Below, in pieces: positions 1 through 6,657 of a stretch of 6,657 nucleotides of DNA. Origin of the DNA: Bacteroidia bacterium (GTDB taxonomy: Bacteria > Bacteroidota > Bacteroidia > Flavobacteriales > Flavobacteriaceae). Position numbers and translations under genes: made by a program. Below the pieces are notes generated by a model. The model was given only the letters and a program-made list of their open reading frames with translations, did not search any database and was not told the DNA's origin. Position 1 is the stretch's first letter. Each line of letters starts with the position of its first letter. The DNA lies in contig JAHHLF010000214.1 in assembly GCA_018679315.1 (NCBI GenBank), forward strand, positions 1-6,657. Reading direction: 5' to 3'.

Positions 1-24
1 ATAACTAAAGACGCCAACTGCATT

Positions 25-1002
25 ATGAGAACGATCCAATTCCGTCAAGCCATTGCCGAAGCCATGTCTGAAGAGATGCGCAAAGATGAGAGCATCTATT
101 TAATGGGCGAGGAAGTAGCCGAATACAATGGAGCCTATAAAGCCTCTAAAGGCATGCTCGATGAATTTGGCCCGGAACGGGTGGTAGATACCCCTATCTC
201 CGAGCTGGGATTTGCCGGGATCGGTGTAGGATCGGCCATGATAGGGAACAGGCCTATCATTGAGTTTATGACGTTTAATTTCGCCCTGGTTGGTATTGAT
301 CAGATCATAAACAATGCGGCTAAAATACGGCAAATGTCGGGCGGGCAATTCAATATCCCGATCGTCTTCAGAGGACCAACGGGTTCTGCAGGGCAGCTGG
401 CCGCAACCCACTCACAGGCTTTCGAGAGCTGGTTTGCTAATTGTCCCGGACTCAAAGTCGTGGTTCCTTCTAATCCCTATGATGCCAAAGGCTTGCTGAA
501 ATCTGCCATTCGCGACGACGATCCGGTGATCTTTATGGAATCGGAGCAGATGTATGGCGATAAAGGGGAAGTGCCTGAGGAAGAATATACACTGCCAATA
601 GGCGTAGCCGATATAAAAAGACAAGGTAACGACGTTACCGTCGTTTCTTTTGGCAAGATCCTAAAAGAGGCTTTTAAAGCGGCAGATACGTTAGAAGAAG
701 AGGGCATCGATTGTGAGATCATCGATATCCGAACGGTACGTCCTTTAGATTATGAGACCGTCTTTGAATCGGTTAAAAAAACAAACAGATTAGTGATCCT
801 GGAAGAGGCCTGGCCTTTTGGCAATGTGGCTACAGAGATCACCTATCAGGTACAGGACAAGGTCTTTGATCATCTGGATGCACCGATCATTAAGATCAAC
901 ACCGCAGATACCCCGGCACCTTTCTCCCCGGTCCTTTTACAAGAGTGGTTGCCCAACTCTGAAGACGTTATAAAGGCCGTTAAAAAAGTGTTATATCAGT
1001 AA
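25..1002 (+). CDS. pdhB: Pyruvate dehydrogenase E1 component, beta subunit
   Basis: This is the beta subunit of the thiamine-diphosphate-dependent E1 enzyme of the cytoplasmic pyruvate dehydrogenase complex. With the alpha subunit it decarboxylates pyruvate and passes the acetyl group to lipoyl-E2. The 325 residues match the usual length of E1 beta. The N-terminal pyrimidine-binding domain spans about residues 1-180: the DTPISELGFAGIGVG segment carries the expected catalytic glutamate (E60), which contacts the cofactor aminopyrimidine, and RGPTG...THSQ supplies the active-site histidine (H129). The C-terminal transketolase-like domain, about 195-320, contains DVTVVSFGK, IDIRTVRPLD and ILEEAWPFGN. 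The reading frame is open to the left edge, so the start is not fixed by a stop codon, but ATG at 25 gives the standard family N-terminus (MRTIQFRQAIAEAM). No Shine-Dalgarno sequence is visible. Neither the alpha subunit nor E2 is in the window. The branched-chain 2-oxoacid E1 beta is a close paralogue, but the overall sequence reads as the pyruvate type. Confidence 0.93.
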   Translation: MRTIQFRQAIAEAMSEEMRKDESIYLMGEEVAEYNGAYKASKGMLDEFGPERVVDTPISELGFAGIGVGSAMIGNRPIIEFMTFNFALVGIDQIINNAAKIRQMSGGQFNIPIVFRGPTGSAGQLAATHSQAFESWFANCPGLKVVVPSNPYDAKGLLKSAIRDDDPVIFMESEQMYGDKGEVPEEEYTLPIGVADIKRQGNDVTVVSFGKILKEAFKAADTLEEEGIDCEIIDIRTVRPLDYETVFESVKKTNRLVILEEAWPFGNVATEITYQVQDKVFDHLDAPIIKINTADTPAPFSPVLLQEWLPNSEDVIKAVKKVLYQ

Positions 1003-1022
1003 CAGCTTCCGAAATCGATACC

Positions 1023-1030
1023 TACCTTCG
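1023..1030 (+). promoter_or_regulatory. Weak candidate -7 box upstream of the DUF5686 gene
   Basis: TACCTTCG matches the Bacteroidota -7 consensus TAnnTTTG at all but one defined position. It would give a leader of roughly 90 bases before the ATG at 1130. I find no TTG-like -33 element about 20 bases upstream. A second one-mismatch candidate, TAACTTTA, lies at 1077-1084. Either could be chance, and transcription may simply continue from pdhB, since no terminator hairpin with a T-run is visible in this gap. Confidence 0.25.
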
Positions 1031-1129
1031 TTTACGAACTGGGGGACAAATCCCTCATAAACCACATTATTCGGACTAACTTTACCTAACCCCAAACGAA
1101 AGACCTTTACGGCACTTTACGATCCGGAT

Positions 1130-3622
1130 ATGAGAAAGATCTTTTTCCTCCTTGCTTTCCTGTTTTCCTTATTTATCTGGTCCCAGACCAAGGTAAGCGG
1201 TATTGTCTTAGACGACAACCAGGATCCGGTGGCCTTTGCCAATGTGTTTTTTAAGAATACGACCGAGGGTACCATCACTAATGAAGATGGGCGCTTCTAC
1301 CTGGAGTCTAGAGAAACCCACCCTGTACTCGTAGTTTCCTTTATCGGCTATCAAAAGGTGGAAATAGAGTTGGATACGAAAGTCACCTATGACATGGAGA
1401 TCATGCTTAGCCAGGGGGAGCAATTAGATGAGGTTGTCGTTTATGTCGGGAAACAACCCAAGAAAAATAACCCGGCTATCGATATCCTGAAAAAAATATG
1501 GGCCCGGAAAAAATTTAACGGCCTTAAAATCTATAAACAGTATCAGTACGATAAGTATGAGAAGATACAGTTCGACCTGAATTCCATAGACAGTGCCTTG
1601 ATGAAAAGCAAGATGTTCAAAGGAATGGAATTTGTCTTCCAGGATCTCGATACGTCCCGCATTACCGGAAAGACATACTTACCTATTTTCCTGAATGAAA
1701 CATCGTCTAAGGTCTATGGCAGTAACGAGTTGGATCTGGAGAAGGAAGATGTGCTGGGGAATAAAAATTCCGGTTTTAATCAGAACCAGGCTATCATTGG
1801 TTTTGTGGAAGATCTCTATGCAGATTATGACATCTATAACAACTATCTAAAATTCTTTGACAAGAGTTTTACGAGTCCGCTTTCCACCACCGGGGTGGAT
1901 GTGTATAATTATGTGCTTTCAGACAGTGCTTACATCGACAATAAATACTGCTATCACATCATCTACTACCCCCGTCGCAAGAGCGAACTCACCTTTAAGG
2001 GCGATTTCTGGGTGAATGACAGTACATACGCGGTAAAAAAGATCAACCTGGAAGTCACCAAAAGTGCTAACATCAACTGGGTAAAGGACATTTATATAGA
2101 GCAGGAGTTTGATGTTGTCAATGACTCTGTTTTCCTGCTTAAACGGGATTATATGCTTAGCGATTTCAGCCTGACCAAGAAAGAGGAATCCAAAGGGGTA
2201 TATGGCAAACGCACCACGGTCTATGGGAATCACGATTTCACCATTCCGCGAACGGAGGAATTCTACAAAACCAAAACAGACCCTTATAGTCCGGCTGTCT
2301 TTAACCGTGAAGATGCGTTTTGGGAATCTAACAGGCTGGAGGGTCTGAACGAAGATGAACAGGGTATTTATGCCCTTATCGACACACTAGTGACTGTGCC
2401 CAAGTTCCGCACCTATTACAACCTGGTCAGTATCCTGGGATCAGGCTATGTGGAGATCGATAAGTGGAACCTGGACATCGGGGATATCTATAGTGTCTTT
2501 GGCTACAACGAGGCAGAAGGCGCGCGTATCCGGGGCGGGGCACGCACCTATTTTGGCCAGAATGACCTCTGGCGACTTCAGGGCTATATGGCCTATGGCT
2601 TTAATGACAAAAAGTTTAAGCACGGCTTCTCGGCCAAGTTTTTATTGGATCGCAAAAGCAGGCTTACCCTTTTGGGAGGGAATAGGAGAGATATAGAACA
2701 GCTGGGCCTCACCCTGAATTCCACCACCGATGTCCTGGGCAGGAGTGTGGCTTCCGGATCGGTACTTACAGTGGGGGCTAATGACAGGCTGTCTAACATT
2801 AACCTGAGTACACTGGCCCTGGAGGTAGAGCCTGTGACGAACTTTAAGATGCGGTTTGGGGGAACCTATAAAACCTTGCGCTCTGCCTTGCCAGAAGCCT
2901 TTAACCTGGATTATATTGATCCGGGATCGCCTACGGGGATCTCATCGGAAATACAGCAATTCGAGCTTCAGACCAGCCTGATCTACACCCCGGGCAAGCG
3001 CACTATTGGCTATGGTGTAGAGCCGCGCATCATCAATGACACTTATAGTACCTTACTCTTAAATTACACAGCAGGCCTGGATGAATTCCTCGATAGTGAT
3101 TTTAATTACCAAAAATTGCAATTCTCCTATACGCAGCCATGGCAATTAGGGGGCTTTGGTCGCCTGTGGACAACCGTGGAACTGGGCAAGATCTTTGGGG
3201 AAGTACCTTTGGGACTCCTGAATGTGATCCCCGGAAACCAGACCTTATTTACGATCTATACCACCTTCCCAAACCTGAATTTCTACGAATTTGTGACCGA
3301 TGAATATGCAGCCCTCCACCTGGAACATAATTTTAATGGAAGGATATTTTCCCGACTGCCTTTATTGCGAAAACTCAACCTCAGGGAGATCGTTGGTTTA
3401 CGCGGGGCATGGGGAAATCTCTCCGATGAAAACATCGCGTTAAGCGCCCCGGCCAATATTCCCTTAATAGCCCCTACCGATAAGATCTATTGGGAGTATT
3501 CTGTTGGCGTGGGGAACATTTTTAAGATCTTCCGGCTCGACTTAAACTGGCGGGGCAACTACCTGGACAACCCCGATGCGAGTAAATTCAGGGTTACCGG
3601 GACCTTTGGCTTTCATTTTTAA
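1130..3622 (+). CDS. DUF5686 outer-membrane beta-barrel protein with carboxypeptidase-regulatory-like domain
   Basis: This is a large secreted envelope protein of unknown specific function, typical of Bacteroidota. Residues 1-18 form a signal peptide: basic MRK, a hydrophobic core, then WSQ, with likely cleavage around S18/Q19. There is no lipobox cysteine. Residues about 21-95 are a CarboxypepD_reg-like Ig-type domain (KVSGIVLDD, PVAFANVFFKNT, GTITNEDGRF, VSFIGYQ), the same domain that starts SusC/TonB-dependent receptors. Residues about 110-420 form the soluble middle region of the DUF5686 family. From about 430 to the end, alternating aromatic and polar strands and glycine-rich turns suggest an outer-membrane barrel; the last residues, GTFGFHF, end in phenylalanine as barrels recognised by the BAM machinery usually do. 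The 830-residue length is normal for the family. The start is supported by the signal peptide; no Shine-Dalgarno sequence is seen. It follows pdhB by 127 bp. A role in envelope assembly or transport is inference only. There is no plug domain, so it is unlikely to be a TonB-dependent receptor. Confidence 0.88.
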   Translation: MRKIFFLLAFLFSLFIWSQTKVSGIVLDDNQDPVAFANVFFKNTTEGTITNEDGRFYLESRETHPVLVVSFIGYQKVEIELDTKVTYDMEIMLSQGEQLDEVVVYVGKQPKKNNPAIDILKKIWARKKFNGLKIYKQYQYDKYEKIQFDLNSIDSALMKSKMFKGMEFVFQDLDTSRITGKTYLPIFLNETSSKVYGSNELDLEKEDVLGNKNSGFNQNQAIIGFVEDLYADYDIYNNYLKFFDKSFTSPLSTTGVDVYNYVLSDSAYIDNKYCYHIIYYPRRKSELTFKGDFWVNDSTYAVKKINLEVTKSANINWVKDIYIEQEFDVVNDSVFLLKRDYMLSDFSLTKKEESKGVYGKRTTVYGNHDFTIPRTEEFYKTKTDPYSPAVFNREDAFWESNRLEGLNEDEQGIYALIDTLVTVPKFRTYYNLVSILGSGYVEIDKWNLDIGDIYSVFGYNEAEGARIRGGARTYFGQNDLWRLQGYMAYGFNDKKFKHGFSAKFLLDRKSRLTLLGGNRRDIEQLGLTLNSTTDVLGRSVASGSVLTVGANDRLSNINLSTLALEVEPVTNFKMRFGGTYKTLRSALPEAFNLDYIDPGSPTGISSEIQQFELQTSLIYTPGKRTIGYGVEPRIINDTYSTLLLNYTAGLDEFLDSDFNYQKLQFSYTQPWQLGGFGRLWTTVELGKIFGEVPLGLLNVIPGNQTLFTIYTTFPNLNFYEFVTDEYAALHLEHNFNGRIFSRLPLLRKLNLREIVGLRGAWGNLSDENIALSAPANIPLIAPTDKIYWEYSVGVGNIFKIFRLDLNWRGNYLDNPDASKFRVTGTFGFHF

Positions 3623-3659
3623 GACTCAATTTTTATGGGTAAATCGACTTGAACTCTCC

Positions 3660-3690
3660 TTTTAATTTCGAATGCGTTTTACTACTTTTG
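3660..3690 (+). promoter_or_regulatory. Bacteroidota-type promoter for hppA
   Basis: TACTTTTG at 3683-3690 matches the Bacteroidota -7 consensus TAnnTTTG at every defined base. It places transcription start near 3695-3700, leaving a short A/T-rich leader of about 25-30 bases before the ATG at 3724. The -33 element is poor: TTTTAA at 3660-3665 is roughly in the right place but lacks the expected G. The leader has no Shine-Dalgarno sequence, which is normal in Flavobacteriia. Confidence 0.55.
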
Positions 3691-3723
3691 CAGCCGTTTT
3701 AATACTATAAATAACTAATCAAT

Positions 3724-6324
3724 ATGGATTTAATCGTACAGTTTCTACCTGCATTTGGCGTTTTGGCCTTGCTGTTTGTTTTATTAAAAAATATTTGGGT
3801 CTCAAAACAAGAAGTAGGTAATGACAAGATGGCAAAAATTGCAAAACATATTGCGGATGGTGCCATGTCTTTCCTAAAGGCCGAATATAAGATATTGGCA
3901 ATTTTTGTTGCTGCCGTTGCAATCCTCCTTTATTTCAAAGGAACAAGTGAAGAGGGATCTAATGGCATGGTAGCGATATCTTTTATCGTAGGAGCCATCT
4001 GTTCTGCATTAGCAGGTTTTATAGGGATGCGCGTTGCTACCAAGGCCAATGTCAGAACTACCCAAGCTGCAAGAAATTCTTTAGGTAAAGCGCTGGAAGT
4101 TGCCTTTGCCGGTGGTTCGGTAATGGGTTTAGGAGTTGTAGGATTAGGAGTTTTAGGATTGAGTGGATTGTTTATAATCTACCAGGGTATTTGGCCAGGA
4201 GCCGATAACTTATCTATGGTATTGAATGTTCTTTCCGGATTTTCATTAGGAGCTTCATCTATTGCACTGTTTGCACGTGTCGGAGGAGGAATTTATACAA
4301 AAGCTGCAGATGTCGGAGCCGACCTTGTTGGAAAAGTGGAAGCCGGAATTCCTGAAGACCATCCATTGAATCCCGCGACCATTGCAGATAACGTTGGAGA
4401 TAATGTTGGGGACGTTGCCGGAATGGGAGCCGACCTTTTTGAATCCTATGTAGGTTCTATCATAGGAACAATGGTGTTAGGAGCCTATATCTTTACCCCG
4501 GATTTTGAGGGACTAGGAGCCGTGTATTTGCCCTTGGTACTTGCAGCTGTTGGAATTGTAATGTCTATCATCGGAACGTTTTTTGTAAGAGTAAAAGATG
4601 GAGGCTCGCCTCATAAGGCACTGAATATTGGTGAATTCGGATCTGCTTTTTTAATGGTTGTAGCATCTTATTTCATCATCAACGCAATGATCCCGGAAAC
4701 TGTTGAAGGCTTACCTTTTGGCGCATGGGGAGTTTTCATGGCAACAATTGCAGGTTTGTTGGCTGGTTTGGGAGTTGGAAAAATTACAGAATATTACACA
4801 GGAACGGGAACTAAGCCTGTCAGCGCTATTGTAAGGCAATCAGAAACAGGTGCTGCAACCAACATTATATCTGGTTTAGGTGTCGGGATGATGTCTACTG
4901 CGGTCCCCATTCTTTTGATCGCCATAGCCATATTGGTTTCGCATCATTTTGCAGGTTTATATGGTATTGCCATAGCGGCAGTGGGGATGCTTGCCAATAC
5001 AGGGATCCAGTTGGCGGTTGATGCATACGGGCCTATTTCTGACAATGCCGGAGGTATTGCTGAAATGGCTGAGCTCCCAAGTGAAGTTAGGGAGCGTACA
5101 GATAAACTGGATGCCGTTGGGAATACGACAGCAGCCATTGGAAAAGGATTTGCTATTGCTTCTGCAGCCTTAACGGCATTAGCCTTATTTTCTGCCTTTA
5201 TGAAAGTGGCGAATGTTACCTCAATAGACGTTTCACGGCCCGATATCATGGCTGGTTTGTTGGTAGGGGGTATGTTACCTTTTGTATTCTCAGCCTTATC
5301 TATGAATGCAGTTGGGCGTGCCGCCATGGCGATGATCGAAGAAGTTCGTCGTCAATTTAAAGATATTCCTCAACTGCATGCAGCTTTGGAAGTCATGCGG
5401 AAATACGATTCTGATATGTCTAAAGCTTCTGCAGATGATAGAAAAATATTTGACGAAGCTGATGGATATGCAGAATATGAAAAATGTGTGGAAATCTCAA
5501 CCAAGGCTTCGATTAAAGAAATGGTGCTGCCAGGTTTGTTGGCATTAGCCGTTCCTGTTGCTATTGGATTTATTGGAGGAGCTGAAATGTTAGGAGGCCT
5601 TTTGGCCGGAGTTACTACAGCAGGTGTCTTAATGGCGATCTTCCAGTCGAATGCTGGAGGTGCATGGGATAATGCCAAAAAAATGATAGAAGCTGATGGC
5701 CGTAAAGGAACAGATGCTCACAAAGCAGCTGTTGTTGGAGATACGGTTGGAGATCCGTTCAAAGACACATCCGGACCTTCTCTTAATATCTTATTGAAAT
5801 TGATGTCAGTTGTTGCCCTTGTGATCGCACCTAGTATTGCAATGTCTTCGGAAGATGCAAACGTATATGCAGGCGAAACTATGAAGAAGGAAACAAAGAA
5901 GGAGATCAGTGTACAGATGGAAAAAGGGGATGATGGTACAGCTACTGCGACTATTACAACCACGACTATGGAAGACGGGAAAGAGAACACCTCAGAGAAA
6001 GTGATCAAAGGCACTGAGGAAGAAGTGATGGCAGAAGTAGAAAAGCTTCAGAAAGGTGCTGAAGACATGGCTATGTTGCACGAAGGACACGATGCTAAGA
6101 AAGAGGTTGAGGTGAAGATGGAAGCCAATGAAGATGGCACTGTTACTGCCACCGTTACCACAACTACGATAAAGGATGGTAAAAAAGAGGTTACTGATAA
6201 AGTGATCGAGGGTACAGAAGAAGAAGTTAAGAAACAGATCGAAGAGATGAACAAAGCTGAAGGCATGGATGTCAAGGCCAAGATCGTCAAGAAAATAGAA
6301 AAGGTAGTCGAGGAAAAGCAATAG
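3724..6324 (+). CDS. hppA: Membrane-bound ion-pumping pyrophosphatase with repeat-containing C-terminal tail
   Basis: This inner-membrane enzyme hydrolyses cytoplasmic pyrophosphate and uses the energy to export H+ and/or Na+. The catalytic core is about residues 1-707, with many hydrophobic segments consistent with the family's 16 helices. Signature motifs are intact: GGGIYTKAADVGADLVGKVE (187-206), IPEDHPLNP (209-217), DNVGDNVGDVAGMGADLFES (222-241), DNAGGIAEMAE (440-450), SNAGGAWDNAKK (642-653) and VGDTVGDPFKDTSGPS (671-686), together holding the Asp and Lys residues that bind Mg-pyrophosphate. GNTTAAIGKG (466-475) has Ala470 and Gly473 where K+-independent enzymes have Lys and Thr, so it should be K+-dependent. 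Glu240 in DLFES matches the ion-gate glutamate of Na+-pumping relatives, but pumped-ion identity cannot be settled by eye. ATG at 3724 follows an in-frame stop at 3712. The protein exceeds the usual 660-770 residues because of a charged tail (708-866) with two repeats. Core glycine codons are mostly GGA; tail ones are not. Confidence 0.96.
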   Translation: MDLIVQFLPAFGVLALLFVLLKNIWVSKQEVGNDKMAKIAKHIADGAMSFLKAEYKILAIFVAAVAILLYFKGTSEEGSNGMVAISFIVGAICSALAGFIGMRVATKANVRTTQAARNSLGKALEVAFAGGSVMGLGVVGLGVLGLSGLFIIYQGIWPGADNLSMVLNVLSGFSLGASSIALFARVGGGIYTKAADVGADLVGKVEAGIPEDHPLNPATIADNVGDNVGDVAGMGADLFESYVGSIIGTMVLGAYIFTPDFEGLGAVYLPLVLAAVGIVMSIIGTFFVRVKDGGSPHKALNIGEFGSAFLMVVASYFIINAMIPETVEGLPFGAWGVFMATIAGLLAGLGVGKITEYYTGTGTKPVSAIVRQSETGAATNIISGLGVGMMSTAVPILLIAIAILVSHHFAGLYGIAIAAVGMLANTGIQLAVDAYGPISDNAGGIAEMAELPSEVRERTDKLDAVGNTTAAIGKGFAIASAALTALALFSAFMKVANVTSIDVSRPDIMAGLLVGGMLPFVFSALSMNAVGRAAMAMIEEVRRQFKDIPQLHAALEVMRKYDSDMSKASADDRKIFDEADGYAEYEKCVEISTKASIKEMVLPGLLALAVPVAIGFIGGAEMLGGLLAGVTTAGVLMAIFQSNAGGAWDNAKKMIEADGRKGTDAHKAAVVGDTVGDPFKDTSGPSLNILLKLMSVVALVIAPSIAMSSEDANVYAGETMKKETKKEISVQMEKGDDGTATATITTTTMEDGKENTSEKVIKGTEEEVMAEVEKLQKGAEDMAMLHEGHDAKKEVEVKMEANEDGTVTATVTTTTIKDGKKEVTDKVIEGTEEEVKKQIEEMNKAEGMDVKAKIVKKIEKVVEEKQ
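5896..6054 (+). repeat. HppA tail repeat, copy 1 (residues 725-777)
   Basis: This is the first of two 53-residue protein repeats in the HppA tail. It runs from KKEISVQME through DDGTATATITTTT and EDGKE to VIKGTEEEV and EKLQK. The pattern suggests two or three beta strands around DGT and DGK turns, followed by a charged helix from TEEEV onward. It aligns to copy 2 without gaps, with 30 of 53 residues identical. Confidence 0.9.
6097..6255 (+). repeat. HppA tail repeat, copy 2 (residues 792-844)
   Basis: This is the second copy, offset 67 residues from the first, with a 14-residue spacer (GAEDMAMLHEGHDA) between them. It runs from KKEVEVKME through EDGTVTATVTTTT and KDGKK to VIEGTEEEV and EEMNK. 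Only one of seven aligned threonine codons in the Thr-rich strand is identical, so the duplication is old at the DNA level although the protein is conserved. A Lys/Glu-rich, probably helical segment (residues 845-866) closes the protein. Confidence 0.9.
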
Positions 6325-6342
6325 ATCCCGATCATAATATAT

Positions 6343-6374
6343 AAAAGCCTCAAACACTGTTTGGGGCTTTTTTT
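6343..6374 (+). terminator. Intrinsic terminator after hppA, possibly bidirectional
   Basis: A 12-bp stem pairs AAAGCCTCAAAC (6344-6355) with GTTTGGGGCTTT (6359-6370) around an ACT loop, with one T-G wobble. A run of seven T follows (6368-6374), partly within the stem. It begins 18 bases past the hppA stop. On the minus strand the stem is followed by only four T (complement of 6343-6346), so it may also end the convergent kinase transcript, less strongly. Confidence 0.87.
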
Positions 6375-6391
6375 ATGAGATATGATGATGT

Positions 6392-6657
6392 CTAAAACAG
6401 GCCGTGGATCTCCCCATCGATCTTTGTGATGACTTCACCCAAATGTTCCGGATCATCCACGAAGTTGAGGTTGTCTACATTGATGACGAGTAGTTTTCCT
6501 TTTTCATAGCCCTGTACCCAGGCTTCGTAACGTTCGTTAAGTCGACTTAAATAATCAATAGAAATAGAATTCTCATAATCCCTGCCACGCGTGTGGATCT
6601 GGTTGACCAGGTTTGGGATCGTACTACGAAGGTAGATCAACAAGTCCGGTGGCATCA
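6392..6657 (-). CDS. Deoxynucleoside kinase, C-terminal part (cut by window edge)
   Basis: This is the C-terminal part, about 88 codons, of a P-loop deoxynucleoside kinase, which would phosphorylate a deoxynucleoside at the 5' position using a nucleoside triphosphate in cytoplasmic salvage. The family is about 200 residues, so more than half, including the P-loop and substrate pocket, lies beyond the right edge. Visible are PDLLIYLRS, the strand and arginine that follow the substrate domain; the LID segment QIHTRGRDYE, whose arginines contact the donor phosphates; the helix DYLSRLNERYEAW; and a C-terminal strand and helix (LLVINVDNLNF, PEHLGEVITKIDGEI). The methionine at 6655-6653 is internal, not the start. 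The stop is at 6394-6392. The gene converges on hppA with 67 bp between stop codons and a terminator in the gap. Substrate preference (dAdo, dGuo, dCyd or dThd) cannot be told from this part. Confidence 0.85.
   Translation of the reverse strand, partial: MPPDLLIYLRSTIPNLVNQIHTRGRDYENSISIDYLSRLNERYEAWVQGYEKGKLLVINVDNLNFVDDPEHLGEVITKIDGEIHGLF

Noticed and set aside
625..639. Inverted repeat GGTAACG-A-CGTTACC
   Set aside because: It is inside pdhB and translated as part of a normal conserved domain; there is no T-run, so it is not a terminator, and it is most likely chance.
1039..1055. Short hairpin GGGGA-CAAA-TCCCT after pdhB as a terminator
   Set aside because: The stem is only five pairs including a G-T wobble, and no T-run follows, so it does not meet the criteria for an intrinsic terminator.
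4944..5327. 127-residue minus-strand open frame inside hppA
   Set aside because: It lies opposite highly conserved HppA membrane segments, has no recognisable domain, and its Ala/Ile/Ser-rich composition is what the complement of such helices produces.
5782..5880. HppA tail as a separate gene fused by sequencing error or frameshift
   Set aside because: The frame runs unbroken from the conserved core into the tail, with no alternative start that has a leader or promoter and no disrupted motif at the junction; a genuine extension is the simpler reading.
5992..6357. Minus-strand open frame of 121 residues opposite the HppA tail
   Set aside because: Its Phe/Leu-rich composition is the complement of the Lys/Glu-rich tail, and its start region overlaps the hppA terminator. 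It is a shadow, not a gene.
6537..6550. Perfect 14-bp palindrome TTAAGTCGACTTAA
   Set aside because: It lies inside the kinase coding region. A 14-bp palindrome is expected about 0.4 times by chance in a window this size, and nothing nearby suggests an operator or recombination site.

Overview
The window looks like chromosomal housekeeping DNA from a member of the Bacteroidota, most likely class Flavobacteriia. Four things point there: an outer-membrane DUF5686 protein with a carboxypeptidase-regulatory-like N-terminal domain, a hallmark family of that phylum; start codons preceded by A/T-rich leaders with no Shine-Dalgarno sequence; a TAnnTTTG-type -7 promoter box before the pyrophosphatase gene; and a putative deoxynucleoside kinase of the type these bacteria carry. 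There is no sign of a mobile element, phage, CRISPR array, tRNA or rRNA.

Layout from left to right. Positions 25-1002 (+) encode the complete pyruvate dehydrogenase E1 beta subunit. After a 127-bp gap, 1130-3622 (+) encodes an 830-residue secreted outer-membrane beta-barrel protein (DUF5686). After a 101-bp gap holding a good candidate promoter, 3724-6324 (+) encodes an 866-residue membrane-bound, ion-pumping pyrophosphatase (HppA). A 67-bp convergent gap with an intrinsic terminator follows. The last 266 bases, on the minus strand, are the 3' end of a deoxynucleoside kinase gene whose start lies beyond the right edge. No stretch over 300 bases lacks a gene.

Functionally this is a mix of central carbon metabolism (pyruvate to acetyl-CoA), energy conservation from pyrophosphate, nucleotide salvage and envelope biology. 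The genes need not form one pathway. The three plus-strand genes have no obvious terminator between them, so some read-through is possible, but hppA has its own likely promoter.

The most unusual feature is the roughly 159-residue tail on HppA, residues 708-866, after the last conserved membrane segment. It contains two 53-residue tandem repeats that are 57% identical by direct alignment. From the known topology of the family the tail should face the periplasm. Its glycine codon use differs sharply from that of the catalytic core. I see no convincing complete new multi-gene system; this appended repeat domain is the best candidate for undescribed biology here.
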